Positions 24,296 to 33,096 of a stretch of 64,000 nucleotides of DNA are shown here, in pieces. The notes beneath the pieces were generated by a model. The model was given only the letters and a program-made list of their open reading frames with translations, was not told the DNA's origin and did no database searches. Numbering within the stretch: position 1 is the first letter of the stretch; every line of letters starts with the position of its first letter. The position numbers and the translations under genes are program-made. Source of the stretch: Acidimicrobiaceae bacterium (GTDB lineage: Bacteria > Actinomycetota > Acidimicrobiia > Acidimicrobiales > RAAP-2); contig PMOI01000015.1 of assembly GCA_003162475.1 (NCBI GenBank), forward strand, positions 112,596 through 176,595. The letters run 5' to 3'.

Positions 24296-25600
24296 ATGGC
24301 AACCAACGACGAGGGCTCGAACGACGGCATCATTGACCCGTCGTTCCTTCGAGGGCTTACCCAGAGACGCCTGTCGCGGCGCCAGGCCCTCAGCGCAGGA
24401 GCGGGCGTCGCCTCGTCACTGTTCCTCGCGTCGCGCGCCGGCGCGTCCGTCGCGAACGCGCTGCCGAACGCTGGCGTCGGCACGAAGTCCTGGTGGAAGA
24501 AGCAGAAGCTCAATCATGACGTCAACTTCGCGAACTGGCCGTACTACATCGACGTTTTGAAGGGAAAGCATCCCACACTCGACCACTTCACGGCGACGAC
24601 GAAGATAAAGGTCAACTACCAAGAGGTCATACAGGACAACGCCTCGTTCTACGCGAAGATCCGCCCCTCGCTCGCCGCCGGTCAGGCAACGGGCTACGAC
24701 ATCATGGTCATGACGAACAACAACCCCGAACTCGGCTACCTGATCGAGCTCGGATGGCTCATTCCGCTCGACCACGCGATGACGCCGAACTTCAACAAGT
24801 ACGCCGGACCACTCGTGACGAATCCGCCCTTCGACCCGAAGAACAAGTACACCATGGCTTGGCAGTCCGGTTGGACGTCGGTGGGGTACAACTCGAAACT
24901 CGTCAAGAACCCCGGTGACAGCGTGGACATCCTCTTCGACAAGAAGTACGCCGGCAAGGTCGGCATGTTCAGCGACCCCTTCGAGCTCGGCAGCGTCGGA
25001 CTCCTCGCGCTCGGGATCGAACCAGCGACGTCGACCGAGTCCGACTGGGCGAAGGCTGCGACGAAACTCCAGAAGCAAAAGAGTGACGGGATCGTGGCGG
25101 CCTACTACGACCAGAGTTACATTCAGCACCTGAAGAATGGCGACATCGTCGTCGCGCAGTGCTACTCGGGCGACATCTTCCAAGCGAACTTGAACAGTAA
25201 GTACAAGGACTTGACTCTGATGATCCCAAAAGAGGGGTTGATGATCTGGACCGACAACATGGTCATCCCCCTGCACGCGGCGAACCCGCTTGACGCGTTG
25301 ACGTGCATGGACTACTTCTATAGTCCTTTGACTCAGTCGGTCGTCGAGTACTACAACGACTACATCTGCCCAGTGCCCGAAGCGAAGCAGCAGTTGTTGC
25401 ACCCGACGGGTTGGAACGCCGCGGCCCTCAAGGCACTCAAGCCCGAGATTGGTCTTCCAACGACGGTGACCGCCGACTCACTCGTCGTCTTTCCGTCACC
25501 CGCTCGAATCAAGGCGTCCCATCCCTACTACCCCTTCAAGAACCAAGAGGAGATCACGGCGTGGACGAATCTGTTCTTACCGATCATTCAAGGGGCGTAA
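24296..25600 (+). CDS. Polyamine-type solute-binding protein with Tat signal (PotD-like)
   Basis: This 434-residue extracytoplasmic binding protein begins with a twin-arginine signal (SRRQALSAGAG, Arg-Arg near residue 27) and an Ala-rich core ending about residue 50. The mature region has the PotD pattern: FANWPYYID, FTATTKIKVNYQEVIQDN, YDIMVMTNN and the late DNMVIPLHAANPLDALTCMDYFYSPL segment. Export through Tat suggests folding before export. It starts 4 bases after the ATPase stop, and its 3' end overlaps the start of the first permease by 40 bases. Confidence 0.9.
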   Translation: MATNDEGSNDGIIDPSFLRGLTQRRLSRRQALSAGAGVASSLFLASRAGASVANALPNAGVGTKSWWKKQKLNHDVNFANWPYYIDVLKGKHPTLDHFTATTKIKVNYQEVIQDNASFYAKIRPSLAAGQATGYDIMVMTNNNPELGYLIELGWLIPLDHAMTPNFNKYAGPLVTNPPFDPKNKYTMAWQSGWTSVGYNSKLVKNPGDSVDILFDKKYAGKVGMFSDPFELGSVGLLALGIEPATSTESDWAKAATKLQKQKSDGIVAAYYDQSYIQHLKNGDIVVAQCYSGDIFQANLNSKYKDLTLMIPKEGLMIWTDNMVIPLHAANPLDALTCMDYFYSPLTQSVVEYYNDYICPVPEAKQQLLHPTGWNAAALKALKPEIGLPTTVTADSLVVFPSPARIKASHPYYPFKNQEEITAWTNLFLPIIQGA

Positions 25601-26475
25601 AGAAGGAGCGCCACTCTTCTGGTTGGGGAAAGAAACTTGCGCCGTATCTCTTGAGCCTGCCGTCGGGCTTGTGGTTGCTCTTGTTGTTCATCGTGCCGCT
25701 GGGCATTTTGTTGATCCAGTCGCTCGAAACCTGCAGCCCCGCGACCGGTGCGTGCGTCATGACGTGGAGTTGGGGTGAGTTACCGCATCAGGTCAGCCTC
25801 TACCACCAGCAGTTCATCACCAGTCTGATCTTCGCCGCAGTGGCGACCTTGATCGACCTGGTCATCTCGTTTCCCATCGCATACTGGATCGCTTTTTACG
25901 GGGGACGGCGCAAGAACTTCTTCCTCATCATGTTGCTGGTGCCGTTCTTCGTCTCGTTCATCATCCGCACCATTGTCTGGGAGTTCATCCTCTCCAACAA
26001 CGGCTTCATCTTGACGTTCTTGAGGAATCAGCACCTCGTGCCGTCGGGATTTCACGTCCTCGGTACCAGTTACGCAGTGATCGCCGGGCTGGCCTACAAC
26101 TACCTTCCCTTCACGGCGCTGCCGCTCTACGTCGCTATCGAGCGCATCGATCGCCGCGTCCTCGACGCCGCGTACGACCTCTACGCCAATCGCCGAGAAG
26201 CTTTCCTGCGCGTCATCTTGCCGCTCTCGATGCCGGGCATCTTCGCGGCGTTTCTCCTGACCTTCATTCCGGCTTTCGGTGACTACGTGAACCAGGAGAT
26301 CCTCGGGGGCACGTCGAACACGATGATCGGCACCGTCATTCAGAACTCCTTTCTCGTCAACTTCGACTACGCCGGTGGCGCGTCACTTTCGGTGGTGCTT
26401 CTCGCGGTGGCGCTTCTTGGTATCTGGCTCTACGCTCGACTGCTCGGCACGAGCACGATCAACGAGTACTTGTGA
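25561..26475 (+). CDS. Polyamine-type ABC permease (PotB-like)
   Basis: I place the start at GTG 25561 because GAGGAG lies 8 bases upstream; the frame from 25411 would sit far inside the binding-protein gene. The 304-residue product has six membrane helices and an EAA loop (VLDAAYDLYANRREAFLRVILP). It pairs with the next gene to form the channel. The TGA overlaps the GTG of that gene. Confidence 0.88.
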   Translation: MDESVLTDHSRGVKKERHSSGWGKKLAPYLLSLPSGLWLLLLFIVPLGILLIQSLETCSPATGACVMTWSWGELPHQVSLYHQQFITSLIFAAVATLIDLVISFPIAYWIAFYGGRRKNFFLIMLLVPFFVSFIIRTIVWEFILSNNGFILTFLRNQHLVPSGFHVLGTSYAVIAGLAYNYLPFTALPLYVAIERIDRRVLDAAYDLYANRREAFLRVILPLSMPGIFAAFLLTFIPAFGDYVNQEILGGTSNTMIGTVIQNSFLVNFDYAGGASLSVVLLAVALLGIWLYARLLGTSTINEYL

Positions 26476-27329
26476 GCCTCGACACCACGCCCAAGGTCGC
26501 GAAGGCACCGCGCGAAAAGTCCCTCGGGCGTCGGCGAAGGGTCGGTCGCTTCGCCCTGCCGACGTACTCGTGGCTCGTCATTGCCTACCTAGTCTTTCCC
26601 ATCGTCGTCATGATCATCTACAGCTTCAACCGCGTCATCGGTGGGTTGCAACTGGTGAGTTTCTCCTGGAACGGTTTCACGACACTGTGGTACCAGCAGT
26701 GGAGCAACGTGCCGGGATTGACGGCGGCCTTCTGGCTTTCGATTCGCCTGGCGCTCGTCTCGACGGTTATCGCGACGGTGTTGGGCACCCTGCTCGCCCT
26801 CGCGCTCGTTCGTTATCGTTCGAACAAGTTCCGTGGCAAGATCGCCGTGGAGCAGATTCTCTTTCTGAACATCGCCGCGCCCGAGATCGTCATGGGTGCC
26901 TCGCTGCTCGGACTCTTCGTCACGTTGAACATTGGACGAGGTTTCGTCACCTTGGTGCTCGCGCACGTCATGTTCTCCATTGCCTACGTGACGGTAACCG
27001 TTCGGGCCCGACTGGCGGGGTTTGATCGCTCCCTCGAAGAAGCGGCGTACGACCTCGGGGCGAACCCCTTGACGACGTTTCGCCTCGTGACCTTGCCGCT
27101 CATCATGCCAGGCGTCCTCGCCGGCGCGCTGATGGCCTTCGCTTTGTCGATCGACGACTTCGTCACGTCGAACTTCGTCAGTGGATCGAGTGATCCCTTT
27201 CCGGTATGGGTCTACGGCGCGACGCGGGTCGGCATACCGCCCCAGGTGTTCGTCTTCGGGACGTTCATCTTCATGGTCGGCATTGGGTTCGCCTTCATGA
27301 GCATCGTGCTCGCTCGAAAGAAGACCTGA
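26472..27329 (+). CDS. Polyamine-type ABC permease (PotC-like)
   Basis: This 285-residue protein has six membrane helices, an EAA loop (EEAAYDLGANPLTTFRLVTLP) and the PotC-type segment LSIDDFVTSNFVSG. GTG 26472 overlaps the preceding stop. It is the last gene of the Pot-type operon and is convergent with hisA, which ends 18 bases further on. Only a short GACC/GGTC inverted repeat lies between them. Confidence 0.88.
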   Translation: MSLDTTPKVAKAPREKSLGRRRRVGRFALPTYSWLVIAYLVFPIVVMIIYSFNRVIGGLQLVSFSWNGFTTLWYQQWSNVPGLTAAFWLSIRLALVSTVIATVLGTLLALALVRYRSNKFRGKIAVEQILFLNIAAPEIVMGASLLGLFVTLNIGRGFVTLVLAHVMFSIAYVTVTVRARLAGFDRSLEEAAYDLGANPLTTFRLVTLPLIMPGVLAGALMAFALSIDDFVTSNFVSGSSDPFPVWVYGATRVGIPPQVFVFGTFIFMVGIGFAFMSIVLARKKT

Positions 27330-27347
27330 CCGATTGGTCGTTGCGCG

Positions 27348-28040
27348 TCAGCCCTCGAGTGAGAGTCCGAGGCGCGCGAGGTATCCCACGCCCATGACGG
27401 CCGCCTCGCAACCGACGTCGGCGAGGGCGGCCACGTCGTCGTCGTTTCGAACGCCGCCGGCCGCGACGACGGGGATGCCACTCGCGCACGCCTGTTCGTA
27501 CAGCGCGAGGTCGGGACCACGCATGGTGCCGTCTCGCTCGATGGCCGTCACGTGGAGACGGGACACGCCAGCGCGCTGACAGCGATGGAGCGCCTGATCG
27601 ACGCCCAGGAGCGATGACTCCATCCATCCACGCAGGGCGATGCGGCCGTCCCTGACGTCGATCGCGGCGACCAGTTGGTCACCGAGAGCGTCGACGAACG
27701 AGTCGAGCGCCGCCTCGTCACTCCAGAGGGAAGTGCCCACGATGACCCGAGCGGCCCCGGCGCTCAGTACCTCGCGGGCGGTGTCAATCGAGCGCACGCC
27801 GCCGGATACTTGCAGGGGGGTGCCCTTCGCCGCGCGACGACAGCGTTCGATGACCTCGGGTCGAAGGGCACCGTCGCGGGCTCCTTGAAGGTCCACCACG
27901 TGAATCATCGCTGGTCCGGTCGCCACCAGGCGGTCCATGAACTCCTCGAGGGGCTGGCGAAAAAGGACGCGATTGAAATCTCCCTGTTCGAGGCGAACGG
28001 CCTCGTCACCGAGGACGTCGAGGGCGGGGATGATTTGCAT
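27348..28040 (-). CDS. hisA: Phosphoribosylformimino-AICAR-P isomerase
   Basis: HisA catalyses the Amadori isomerisation of ProFAR to PRFAR, step four of histidine synthesis. The 230-residue (beta/alpha)8 barrel shows the catalytic Asp8 near the start (IPALDVLG), the second acidic position in AAIDVRDG, and phosphate-binding loops VSGGVRS and AAGGVRND. I see no reason to call it a PriA (dual HisA/TrpF) enzyme, though many actinobacteria use one. It is transcribed away from the rest of the his genes, and its ATG is only 30 bases from the ATG of the YerC-like gene. No ribosome site is visible, so the message may be leaderless. Confidence 0.93.
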   Translation of the reverse strand: MQIIPALDVLGDEAVRLEQGDFNRVLFRQPLEEFMDRLVATGPAMIHVVDLQGARDGALRPEVIERCRRAAKGTPLQVSGGVRSIDTAREVLSAGAARVIVGTSLWSDEAALDSFVDALGDQLVAAIDVRDGRIALRGWMESSLLGVDQALHRCQRAGVSRLHVTAIERDGTMRGPDLALYEQACASGIPVVAAGGVRNDDDVAALADVGCEAAVMGVGYLARLGLSLEG

Positions 28041-28070
28041 AGTAGCGAATTAGCATACTAGCATGTAGGC
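28041..28070. promoter_or_regulatory. 30-bp divergent his control region with repeated TAGCAT
   Basis: Between the divergent ATG codons lies an AT-rich stretch with an iterated hexamer: TAGCATAC, TAGCATG, TAGGCATG. It contains CATACTAGCATG, whose CTAG core recalls TrpR-type operators. The adjacent gene encodes a TrpR-like YerC protein, so an autoregulatory operator is a reasonable guess. The spacing is too small for two full non-overlapping promoters. Confidence 0.4.
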
Positions 28071-28385
28071 ATGACCAGTGGAAAAGTAGTGCCGGCCGAC
28101 GCGAGTCCCGAAACAGCGACACGCTTCGACGAACTCGTTCAAGCCCTCGCACGCCTTCGAGACGTGAACGTCGTGGCCGCGTTCTTGCGCGACCTCTGCA
28201 CCACGACCGAGCTCGACGCGATGGGCCAACGTCTCCAAGTGGCGCGGCTCGTCGACGAAGGCGTCTCCTACCAGGAGATCTCGCGTCGTACGGGCGCCTC
28301 GACCGCGACGGTAACTCGCGTGGCGCGGTGGTTGCACCACGGCGAAGGCGGCTACGGCGCCGTATTGAAACAGAGCCGACGATGA
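28071..28385 (+). CDS. TrpR-like YerC/YecD-family regulator
   Basis: This 104-residue helical protein matches the YerC/YecD branch of the TrpR superfamily: FLRDLCTTTELDAMGQRLQVARLV, then helix-turn-helix GVSYQEISRRTGASTATVTRVARWL. Trp-repressor relatives bind DNA as dimers, and the YerC branch is often found beside his genes in Gram-positive bacteria. Here it is the first gene of the his operon, and its TGA overlaps the hisG start (ATGA). Control of the operon is inferred from position. The likely target is the 28041-28070 stretch. Confidence 0.85.
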   Translation: MTSGKVVPADASPETATRFDELVQALARLRDVNVVAAFLRDLCTTTELDAMGQRLQVARLVDEGVSYQEISRRTGASTATVTRVARWLHHGEGGYGAVLKQSRR

Positions 28386-29239
28386 CCCGGCGCCTCACCA
28401 TGGCGTTGCCGTCGAAGGGTCGGCTGCGAGAGCCCTCGTGGGCACTCTTGGAGGCCAGCGGCGTCTCACCCCAAGAGCCCGGCGAGCGCGTGCTCCAAGC
28501 ACACTGTCGCAACGCCGACATCGACCTCTTGTTCGTACGCGCGGACGACGTCCCCGAGTACGTCCAAGACGGCGTCGTGGACTGTGGCATTACCGGACTC
28601 GATCTCGTCTACGAGCGTGAGTGCAGTGTCGAGGTGCTCCTTCGCCTCGGCTACGGCGCGTGCTCGCTACAGGCGGCCGTGTCGAGCGAGGATGTTGCCA
28701 CGCGCGTTGAAGACCTTGAGGGTCACCGAATCGCGACCTCGCACCCACGCATCGCCGCGAAGGCCCTCGCCGAGCGAGGGGTCAGTGCCGAGATCATCCC
28801 GGTCGCGGGGTCGGTGGAGATCTCGCCGCGCCTCGGACTCGCCGACGCGATCATCGACCTCGTCTCGACGGGCAGCACGCTACGAACCAACGGGTTGCGC
28901 TCCATTGGCGTTCTCTTCGAATCCGAAGCGGTGCTGGTCGGTCGCGTGAACTCCACGGACTTCGAGGCACGTCGCACCCTGACGACCGTCTTGGGTTCGG
29001 TGATCAACGCCCGGGCCAATCGGTACCTGCTCTGCAACGTGTCGAGAGACCGCCTCGATGAAGTGACCGCGGTGTTGCCCACGACCGGCTCTCCGTCGGT
29101 GATGGACCTCGCTACCCCGGGCGTCGTCGCGGTGCACGCGCTTGTGCCGGCGGCCGACATATGGTCGTTGTTACCGCGTCTCGAGGCCGCGGGCGCGAGT
29201 TCGATTCTTACCCTGCCAATTGAACGGATGGTTCCGTGA
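28382..29239 (+). CDS. hisG: ATP phosphoribosyltransferase, long form
   Basis: HisG condenses ATP with PRPP, the first and regulated step of histidine synthesis. At 285 residues it is the long form: catalytic domains (ALPSKGRL, GVVDCGITGLD, DLVSTGSTLRTNGL as the PRPP loop) plus a C-terminal PII-like regulatory domain (about 210-285) that senses histidine. It therefore does not need HisZ. I start at ATG 28382, which overlaps the YerC stop, rather than the longer frame. Its TGA overlaps the GTG of hisD. Confidence 0.94.
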   Translation: MTRRLTMALPSKGRLREPSWALLEASGVSPQEPGERVLQAHCRNADIDLLFVRADDVPEYVQDGVVDCGITGLDLVYERECSVEVLLRLGYGACSLQAAVSSEDVATRVEDLEGHRIATSHPRIAAKALAERGVSAEIIPVAGSVEISPRLGLADAIIDLVSTGSTLRTNGLRSIGVLFESEAVLVGRVNSTDFEARRTLTTVLGSVINARANRYLLCNVSRDRLDEVTAVLPTTGSPSVMDLATPGVVAVHALVPAADIWSLLPRLEAAGASSILTLPIERMVP

Positions 29240-30294
29240 GTACTCCAATCAAAACCGACAAACCGGTGTCGATCGAAGAGATCGTCAACGACGTGCGCGA
29301 ACGCGGCGACGCGGCCGTTGCCGAGTGGTCCAAGCGCTTTGACGGGACGTCGTTCACGACGCCCGAGCGGGCGTTCGCCTACGGCGACATTCCCACCGCC
29401 GCCATTCTCGCCGCCGCGGAGGCGGTTCGCACGTGGCACGCGGCGCAACGTCCCGCGGACCTCGTGATGGAGGTGTCGCCCGGTGTCACGCTCGAACGAC
29501 GTTGGACGCCGCTTCACTCTGTCGGCATCTATGTTCCCAAGGGCCTCGTGTCGTCGCTCATCATGAGTGCCGTGCCCGCGCAGGTGGCCGGCGTAGAGCG
29601 CATCGTCGTCTGCACGCCGCCGAACGGTGCTGCCGCCGTGGCCGCGACGGCAGCCCTTCTAGGTATCGACGAAGTGTGGGCAATCGGAGGTGCCCAAGCC
29701 ATTGCCGCCATGGCGTACGGCACCGCGTCGATTGCGGCCGTGGACAAGATCTTTGGACCCGGGAGTGGTGCGGTCAACACGGCCAAGCTCATCGTGAGTC
29801 GCGACGTCGCCATTGACCTACCCGCCGGACCGAGCGAGATCGTCGTCGTCGCGGACGACGGTATCGACGAAGCGCTGATCGCCCAGGAGATCGCCGCGCA
29901 GATGGAACACGGCCCCGACTCCAAGGGCCACGTCGTGCGAGTGGGCGACGACCTCGAAGCGGCCCTGGAACAGGTTGAGGCCATCGCCGCCGAACACGTT
30001 GCCCTGCTCGGCGAGCGCGCGGAGTCGTTGGCCGGGCGTATTCGTAACGCCGGCGCGGTCTTCGTAGGACCGTATTCGCCGGTGCCCGCTGGTGACTACG
30101 CCACGGGCGGCAACCACGTCCTACCGACGGGCGGCTGGGCGAAGTCGACCGGAGGACTCGGTCTCGAAGGGTTCATGAAAACGGTCACGGTGCAGCGCAT
30201 CACGAAAGAAGGTCTGGAGCGTTTGGTCCCGACCATCGAGGCGCTAGCCGAACTCGAAGGTATGACCGCACACAAGGCCACCGCACGCCGATGA
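29236..30294 (+). CDS. hisD: Histidinol dehydrogenase, compact form
   Basis: HisD oxidises histidinol to histidine in two NAD-dependent steps. This chain has 352 residues against about 430 usually. All residues known from E. coli HisD are present: zinc ligands Gln222, His225, Asp287 and His346, and catalytic Glu253-His254. From Glu253 to the C-terminus the spacings equal the E. coli enzyme. The missing length falls in two places: about 37 residues upstream of Gln222 (the N-terminus) and about 36 between His225 and Glu253. No upstream start can restore the N-terminus, because GTG 29236 overlaps the hisG stop. It probably folds as a trimmed but active enzyme. Confidence 0.9.
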   Translation: MSTPIKTDKPVSIEEIVNDVRERGDAAVAEWSKRFDGTSFTTPERAFAYGDIPTAAILAAAEAVRTWHAAQRPADLVMEVSPGVTLERRWTPLHSVGIYVPKGLVSSLIMSAVPAQVAGVERIVVCTPPNGAAAVAATAALLGIDEVWAIGGAQAIAAMAYGTASIAAVDKIFGPGSGAVNTAKLIVSRDVAIDLPAGPSEIVVVADDGIDEALIAQEIAAQMEHGPDSKGHVVRVGDDLEAALEQVEAIAAEHVALLGERAESLAGRIRNAGAVFVGPYSPVPAGDYATGGNHVLPTGGWAKSTGGLGLEGFMKTVTVQRITKEGLERLVPTIEALAELEGMTAHKATARR

Positions 30295-31808
30295 CGCCCG
30301 AAGTCCTCGAGGCTTATCAGTGGCCGCCGTCGACGGCCGTCATCGCCGAACGCGTCGGACTCGACCCACGCTCGATCGTGCGCTTCGACGGCAACGTCGC
30401 GGCGACCCCACCAGCCAGCGCGCGCCCCGCGGCATTGGCGCGAGCGCTCGCGGACGTCAATGAGTACGACCGCGGACGCTACCAAGAACTTCGTGAAGCG
30501 ATCGCGCGTCACCACGACCTCGACCTCGATCAGGTGGCGCTCGGGGCGGGCAGTGACGAGTTCATCGTGTTACTCGCGCGAATCTTTGCCGAAGGCGGCA
30601 CGATCGCGACCGTGCCTTCGTACTCGTACTCGATGTACCGCTACGCCGCGATTATGGCTGGCGCGACGATGATCGACGACGCCCGAGAGGCCGATCTCGT
30701 CTTCGTCTGTCGTCCGAACAATCCCACGGGCGAACTGCCGGACGTTCCCGACGTTCCTGGACAACTCGTCATCGACGAGGCGTACGCGCAGTACGCCGGG
30801 GTCGACGCGCTCGATCGACTCGACAGTGGCGCCATCGTGCTGCGCACGTTCTCCAAGGCCTACGGACTGGCCGGTGCACGAGTGGGGTACGCGCTCGCGA
30901 ACGCCGAGCTGACGAGCGTCATCGCGTCACGCCAGGCACCCCTTTCGGTGTCGTCACTGTCGGCAGCCCTGGCGCTGACGGCCCTTTCCACGCCGGTCGA
31001 CGTCACGTCAACCCGCGCCGAACGCGATCGCCTTTCGCGCGAACTTGAAGAGTTGGGATTGAAGCCGCTCCGTTCCTTCACGAACTTCCTCTTCATTCCC
31101 ATCGACGAACCGGAGAAGCTCGTGGAGCAACTCCTGCACTACGGCGCGGTGACGAGGGCGTATCCCGGAGGGATGCGCGTCAGCGTGCGTGACGAACTCG
31201 ACAACAACTTCTTGTTGGACGCGTTGCGCGCCGTTCTCTTCGACACGCCCATGCCGTCCTCGACGCTGCGCTACGAACGCAACACGGCCGAGACGCTCTT
31301 GAGCGTGCGGCTGCGCGTACCAGGCGAGGGTCGGGTCTTCGTCAGTACAGGCGCTGGCTTCTACGACCACATGCTGCAACAGCTCGCCTTTCACGCGGGG
31401 ATGGACCTGCGCCTCGAAGGCGTGGGGGACCTCGAGACCGGCGACCACCACACCGTCGAGGACATGATGCGCACCTTTGGCGAAGCACTCGACCACGCGC
31501 TCGGTGATCGCAAGGGCCTGACGCGCTACGGCGAGTCGCGCGTACCCATGGACGAGGCACTGGCCCACGCCGTGGTGGATCTCTCGGGTCGCGCGACGGC
31601 CAACATCTCGGTGACACCCGACGAAGGCATGGTCGCGCACGCCTTCGAGTCACTGGTCCAGACCGCACGGATCACGTTGCACGTCACCGCGACGGGCGAG
31701 AACGCCCACCACGTCGCCGAAGCGTCCTTCAAGGCGGTCGGACGTGCGCTGGCGCAAGCCCTCGTCAAAGACGGGTCTCTGGTCCGCTCGACGAAGGGTT
31801 CGCTGTGA
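30291..31808 (+). CDS. hisCB: Fused histidinol-phosphate aminotransferase and imidazoleglycerol-phosphate dehydratase
   Basis: One 505-residue chain carries two enzymes with no stop between them. Residues 1-320 are a short HisC: PNNPTG at 143-148, Asp162 in VIDEAY and the PLP lysine Lys189 in TFSKAYGLAG. Residues about 324-505 are a complete HisB dehydratase: TGAGFYDHML, the metal motif GDHHTVED (384-391), DRKGLTRYG and ENAHHVAEASFKA. The two act in sequence: the HisB part makes imidazole-acetol phosphate and the HisC part transaminates it. This is not the E. coli HisB, which is fused to a phosphatase. ATG 30291 overlaps the hisD stop, and GTG of hisH overlaps the end. Confidence 0.93.
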   Translation: MTPEVLEAYQWPPSTAVIAERVGLDPRSIVRFDGNVAATPPASARPAALARALADVNEYDRGRYQELREAIARHHDLDLDQVALGAGSDEFIVLLARIFAEGGTIATVPSYSYSMYRYAAIMAGATMIDDAREADLVFVCRPNNPTGELPDVPDVPGQLVIDEAYAQYAGVDALDRLDSGAIVLRTFSKAYGLAGARVGYALANAELTSVIASRQAPLSVSSLSAALALTALSTPVDVTSTRAERDRLSRELEELGLKPLRSFTNFLFIPIDEPEKLVEQLLHYGAVTRAYPGGMRVSVRDELDNNFLLDALRAVLFDTPMPSSTLRYERNTAETLLSVRLRVPGEGRVFVSTGAGFYDHMLQQLAFHAGMDLRLEGVGDLETGDHHTVEDMMRTFGEALDHALGDRKGLTRYGESRVPMDEALAHAVVDLSGRATANISVTPDEGMVAHAFESLVQTARITLHVTATGENAHHVAEASFKAVGRALAQALVKDGSLVRSTKGSL

Positions 31809-32359
31809 GTGACGTCGTCGTCGTGGACTACGGCGCCGGGAACACGCGCTCGGTACGAGCGGCCTTGACCCGACTCGGGCGCACGAGCGTGGTGTCGAGC
31901 GCCACCTCGGCGATCCGCGAGGCCGACTTCGTCGTCTTGCCCGGGGTCGGATCGGCGCGCAGCGCGATGCAGCACCTCGACGACACCGGTGCCTCGGACG
32001 CGTTGCGTCAACGATTCGCTGAGGGTCGCGCGACACTCGGCATCTGTCTCGGTATGCAGCTCGCGATGGCGAGCAGCGAAGAAGACGGCGGCGTCAACGG
32101 GCTCGGTCTCCTCGAGGGCGACGTCGTTCGCCTGAAGGAAGGACGCGTGCCGCGCCTCGGTTGGTCGGTCGTCGAACCCTGGGGTCAGGCTTACTACTTC
32201 GCCCACTCCTACGCCGTGCGCTCGTCCGACACTGTCGCTGACGTCGAGGGCGTCACGGTCGCCGTTCGTCGCGACTCCTTTTTGGGTGTGCAGTTCCACC
32301 CCGAGAAGAGTGGACCCGCGGGACTCGACTTTCTCGACCAATGCCTCTCGCTCGCCTAA
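31805..32359 (+). CDS. hisH: Imidazole glycerol phosphate synthase, glutaminase subunit
   Basis: HisH is a class I glutamine amidotransferase that feeds ammonia to HisF. The 184-residue chain has the nucleophile Cys81 in GICLGMQ and the partners His165 and Glu167 in FHPEKS. An oxyanion-type PGVGS segment lies near 46-50. GTG 31805 overlaps the stop of the fused hisCB gene, and its 3' end overlaps hisF by 19 bases, fitting a one-to-one HisH-HisF complex. Confidence 0.94.
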   Translation: MSDVVVVDYGAGNTRSVRAALTRLGRTSVVSSATSAIREADFVVLPGVGSARSAMQHLDDTGASDALRQRFAEGRATLGICLGMQLAMASSEEDGGVNGLGLLEGDVVRLKEGRVPRLGWSVVEPWGQAYYFAHSYAVRSSDTVADVEGVTVAVRRDSFLGVQFHPEKSGPAGLDFLDQCLSLA

Positions 32360-33096
32360 TCCCGTGCCTCGACGTGGCGCACGGTCGTGTCGTGAAGGGC
32401 GTGAGTTTCGTCGGACTCCGTGACGTCGGTGACCCGGTGGAACTCGCCGAGCTCTACAGCGACGGCGGTGCCGACGAGCTGGTGCTGCTCGACATCACGG
32501 CCACGCCCGAGGACACTGCCACGATGACCTCGGTCGTCGAGCGCGTCGCTGACGTGTTGGAGATTCCCTTCACGGTGGGCGGCGGCGTGCGATCGGTCGA
32601 CGACGCCTCGCGCATCATCGAATCGGGCGCGGACCGCGTGTCGTTGAACTCTGCCGCGTTGGCCGATCCTTCCCTGATCACGAAGATCGCTTCGCGCTTC
32701 GGCTCTCAGGCCGTCGTCGTGGCGATCGACGCCGGCGCCGGCGTCGTGCACACCCACGGCGGGCGCGTCGCCACGACGACACCGACCGTGCCCTGGGCCG
32801 TCGAGGCCTGCGAGCGCGGCGCCGGGGAGATCTTGTTGACGTCGATTCGCCAAGACGGACAGCGAAGTGGCTACGACCTCGAACTGACCGTCGCCGTGCG
32901 AAACGCCGTCACGATTCCGGTCATCGCCTCGGGCGGTGCCGGTTCGGCGCGCCACGTCGCCGACGCCCTTCGCGTTACGGACGCCGCGCTGGTCGCGTCC
33001 ATCGTGCACGAGAACCCGACGGGCCTCGCGGGACTGCGTCGCGAGATCGAGGCCCTGGGCATTGAACTACGACCACTGGAGGTGCCCTATGGCTGA
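32341..33096 (+). CDS. hisF: Imidazole glycerol phosphate synthase, cyclase subunit
   Basis: HisF uses ammonia from HisH to turn PRFAR into imidazole glycerol phosphate and AICAR. The 251-residue (beta/alpha)8 barrel starts with the catalytic Asp in IPCLDVAHGRVVKG. The second catalytic Asp is in VVAIDAGAG, and phosphate loops are FTVGGGVRS and VIASGGAGS. SIRQDGQRSGYD replaces the common SMDRDGT loop, a modest variation. It overlaps hisH by 19 bases and hisI-hisE by 8. Confidence 0.93.
   Translation: MPLARLIPCLDVAHGRVVKGVSFVGLRDVGDPVELAELYSDGGADELVLLDITATPEDTATMTSVVERVADVLEIPFTVGGGVRSVDDASRIIESGADRVSLNSAALADPSLITKIASRFGSQAVVVAIDAGAGVVHTHGGRVATTTPTVPWAVEACERGAGEILLTSIRQDGQRSGYDLELTVAVRNAVTIPVIASGGAGSARHVADALRVTDAALVASIVHENPTGLAGLRREIEALGIELRPLEVPYG

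Noticed and set aside
24416..25402. 328-residue minus-strand frame inside the PotD-like gene
   Set aside because: It is antisense to a well-recognised binding protein and consists of Val/Arg/His-rich composition typical of GC-rich shadow frames.
27348..28040. hisA as PriA, the dual HisA/TrpF isomerase of actinobacteria
   Set aside because: The sequence fits ordinary HisA and I could not see residues that would argue for TrpF activity; the gene order is also not that of the actinomycete priA locus.
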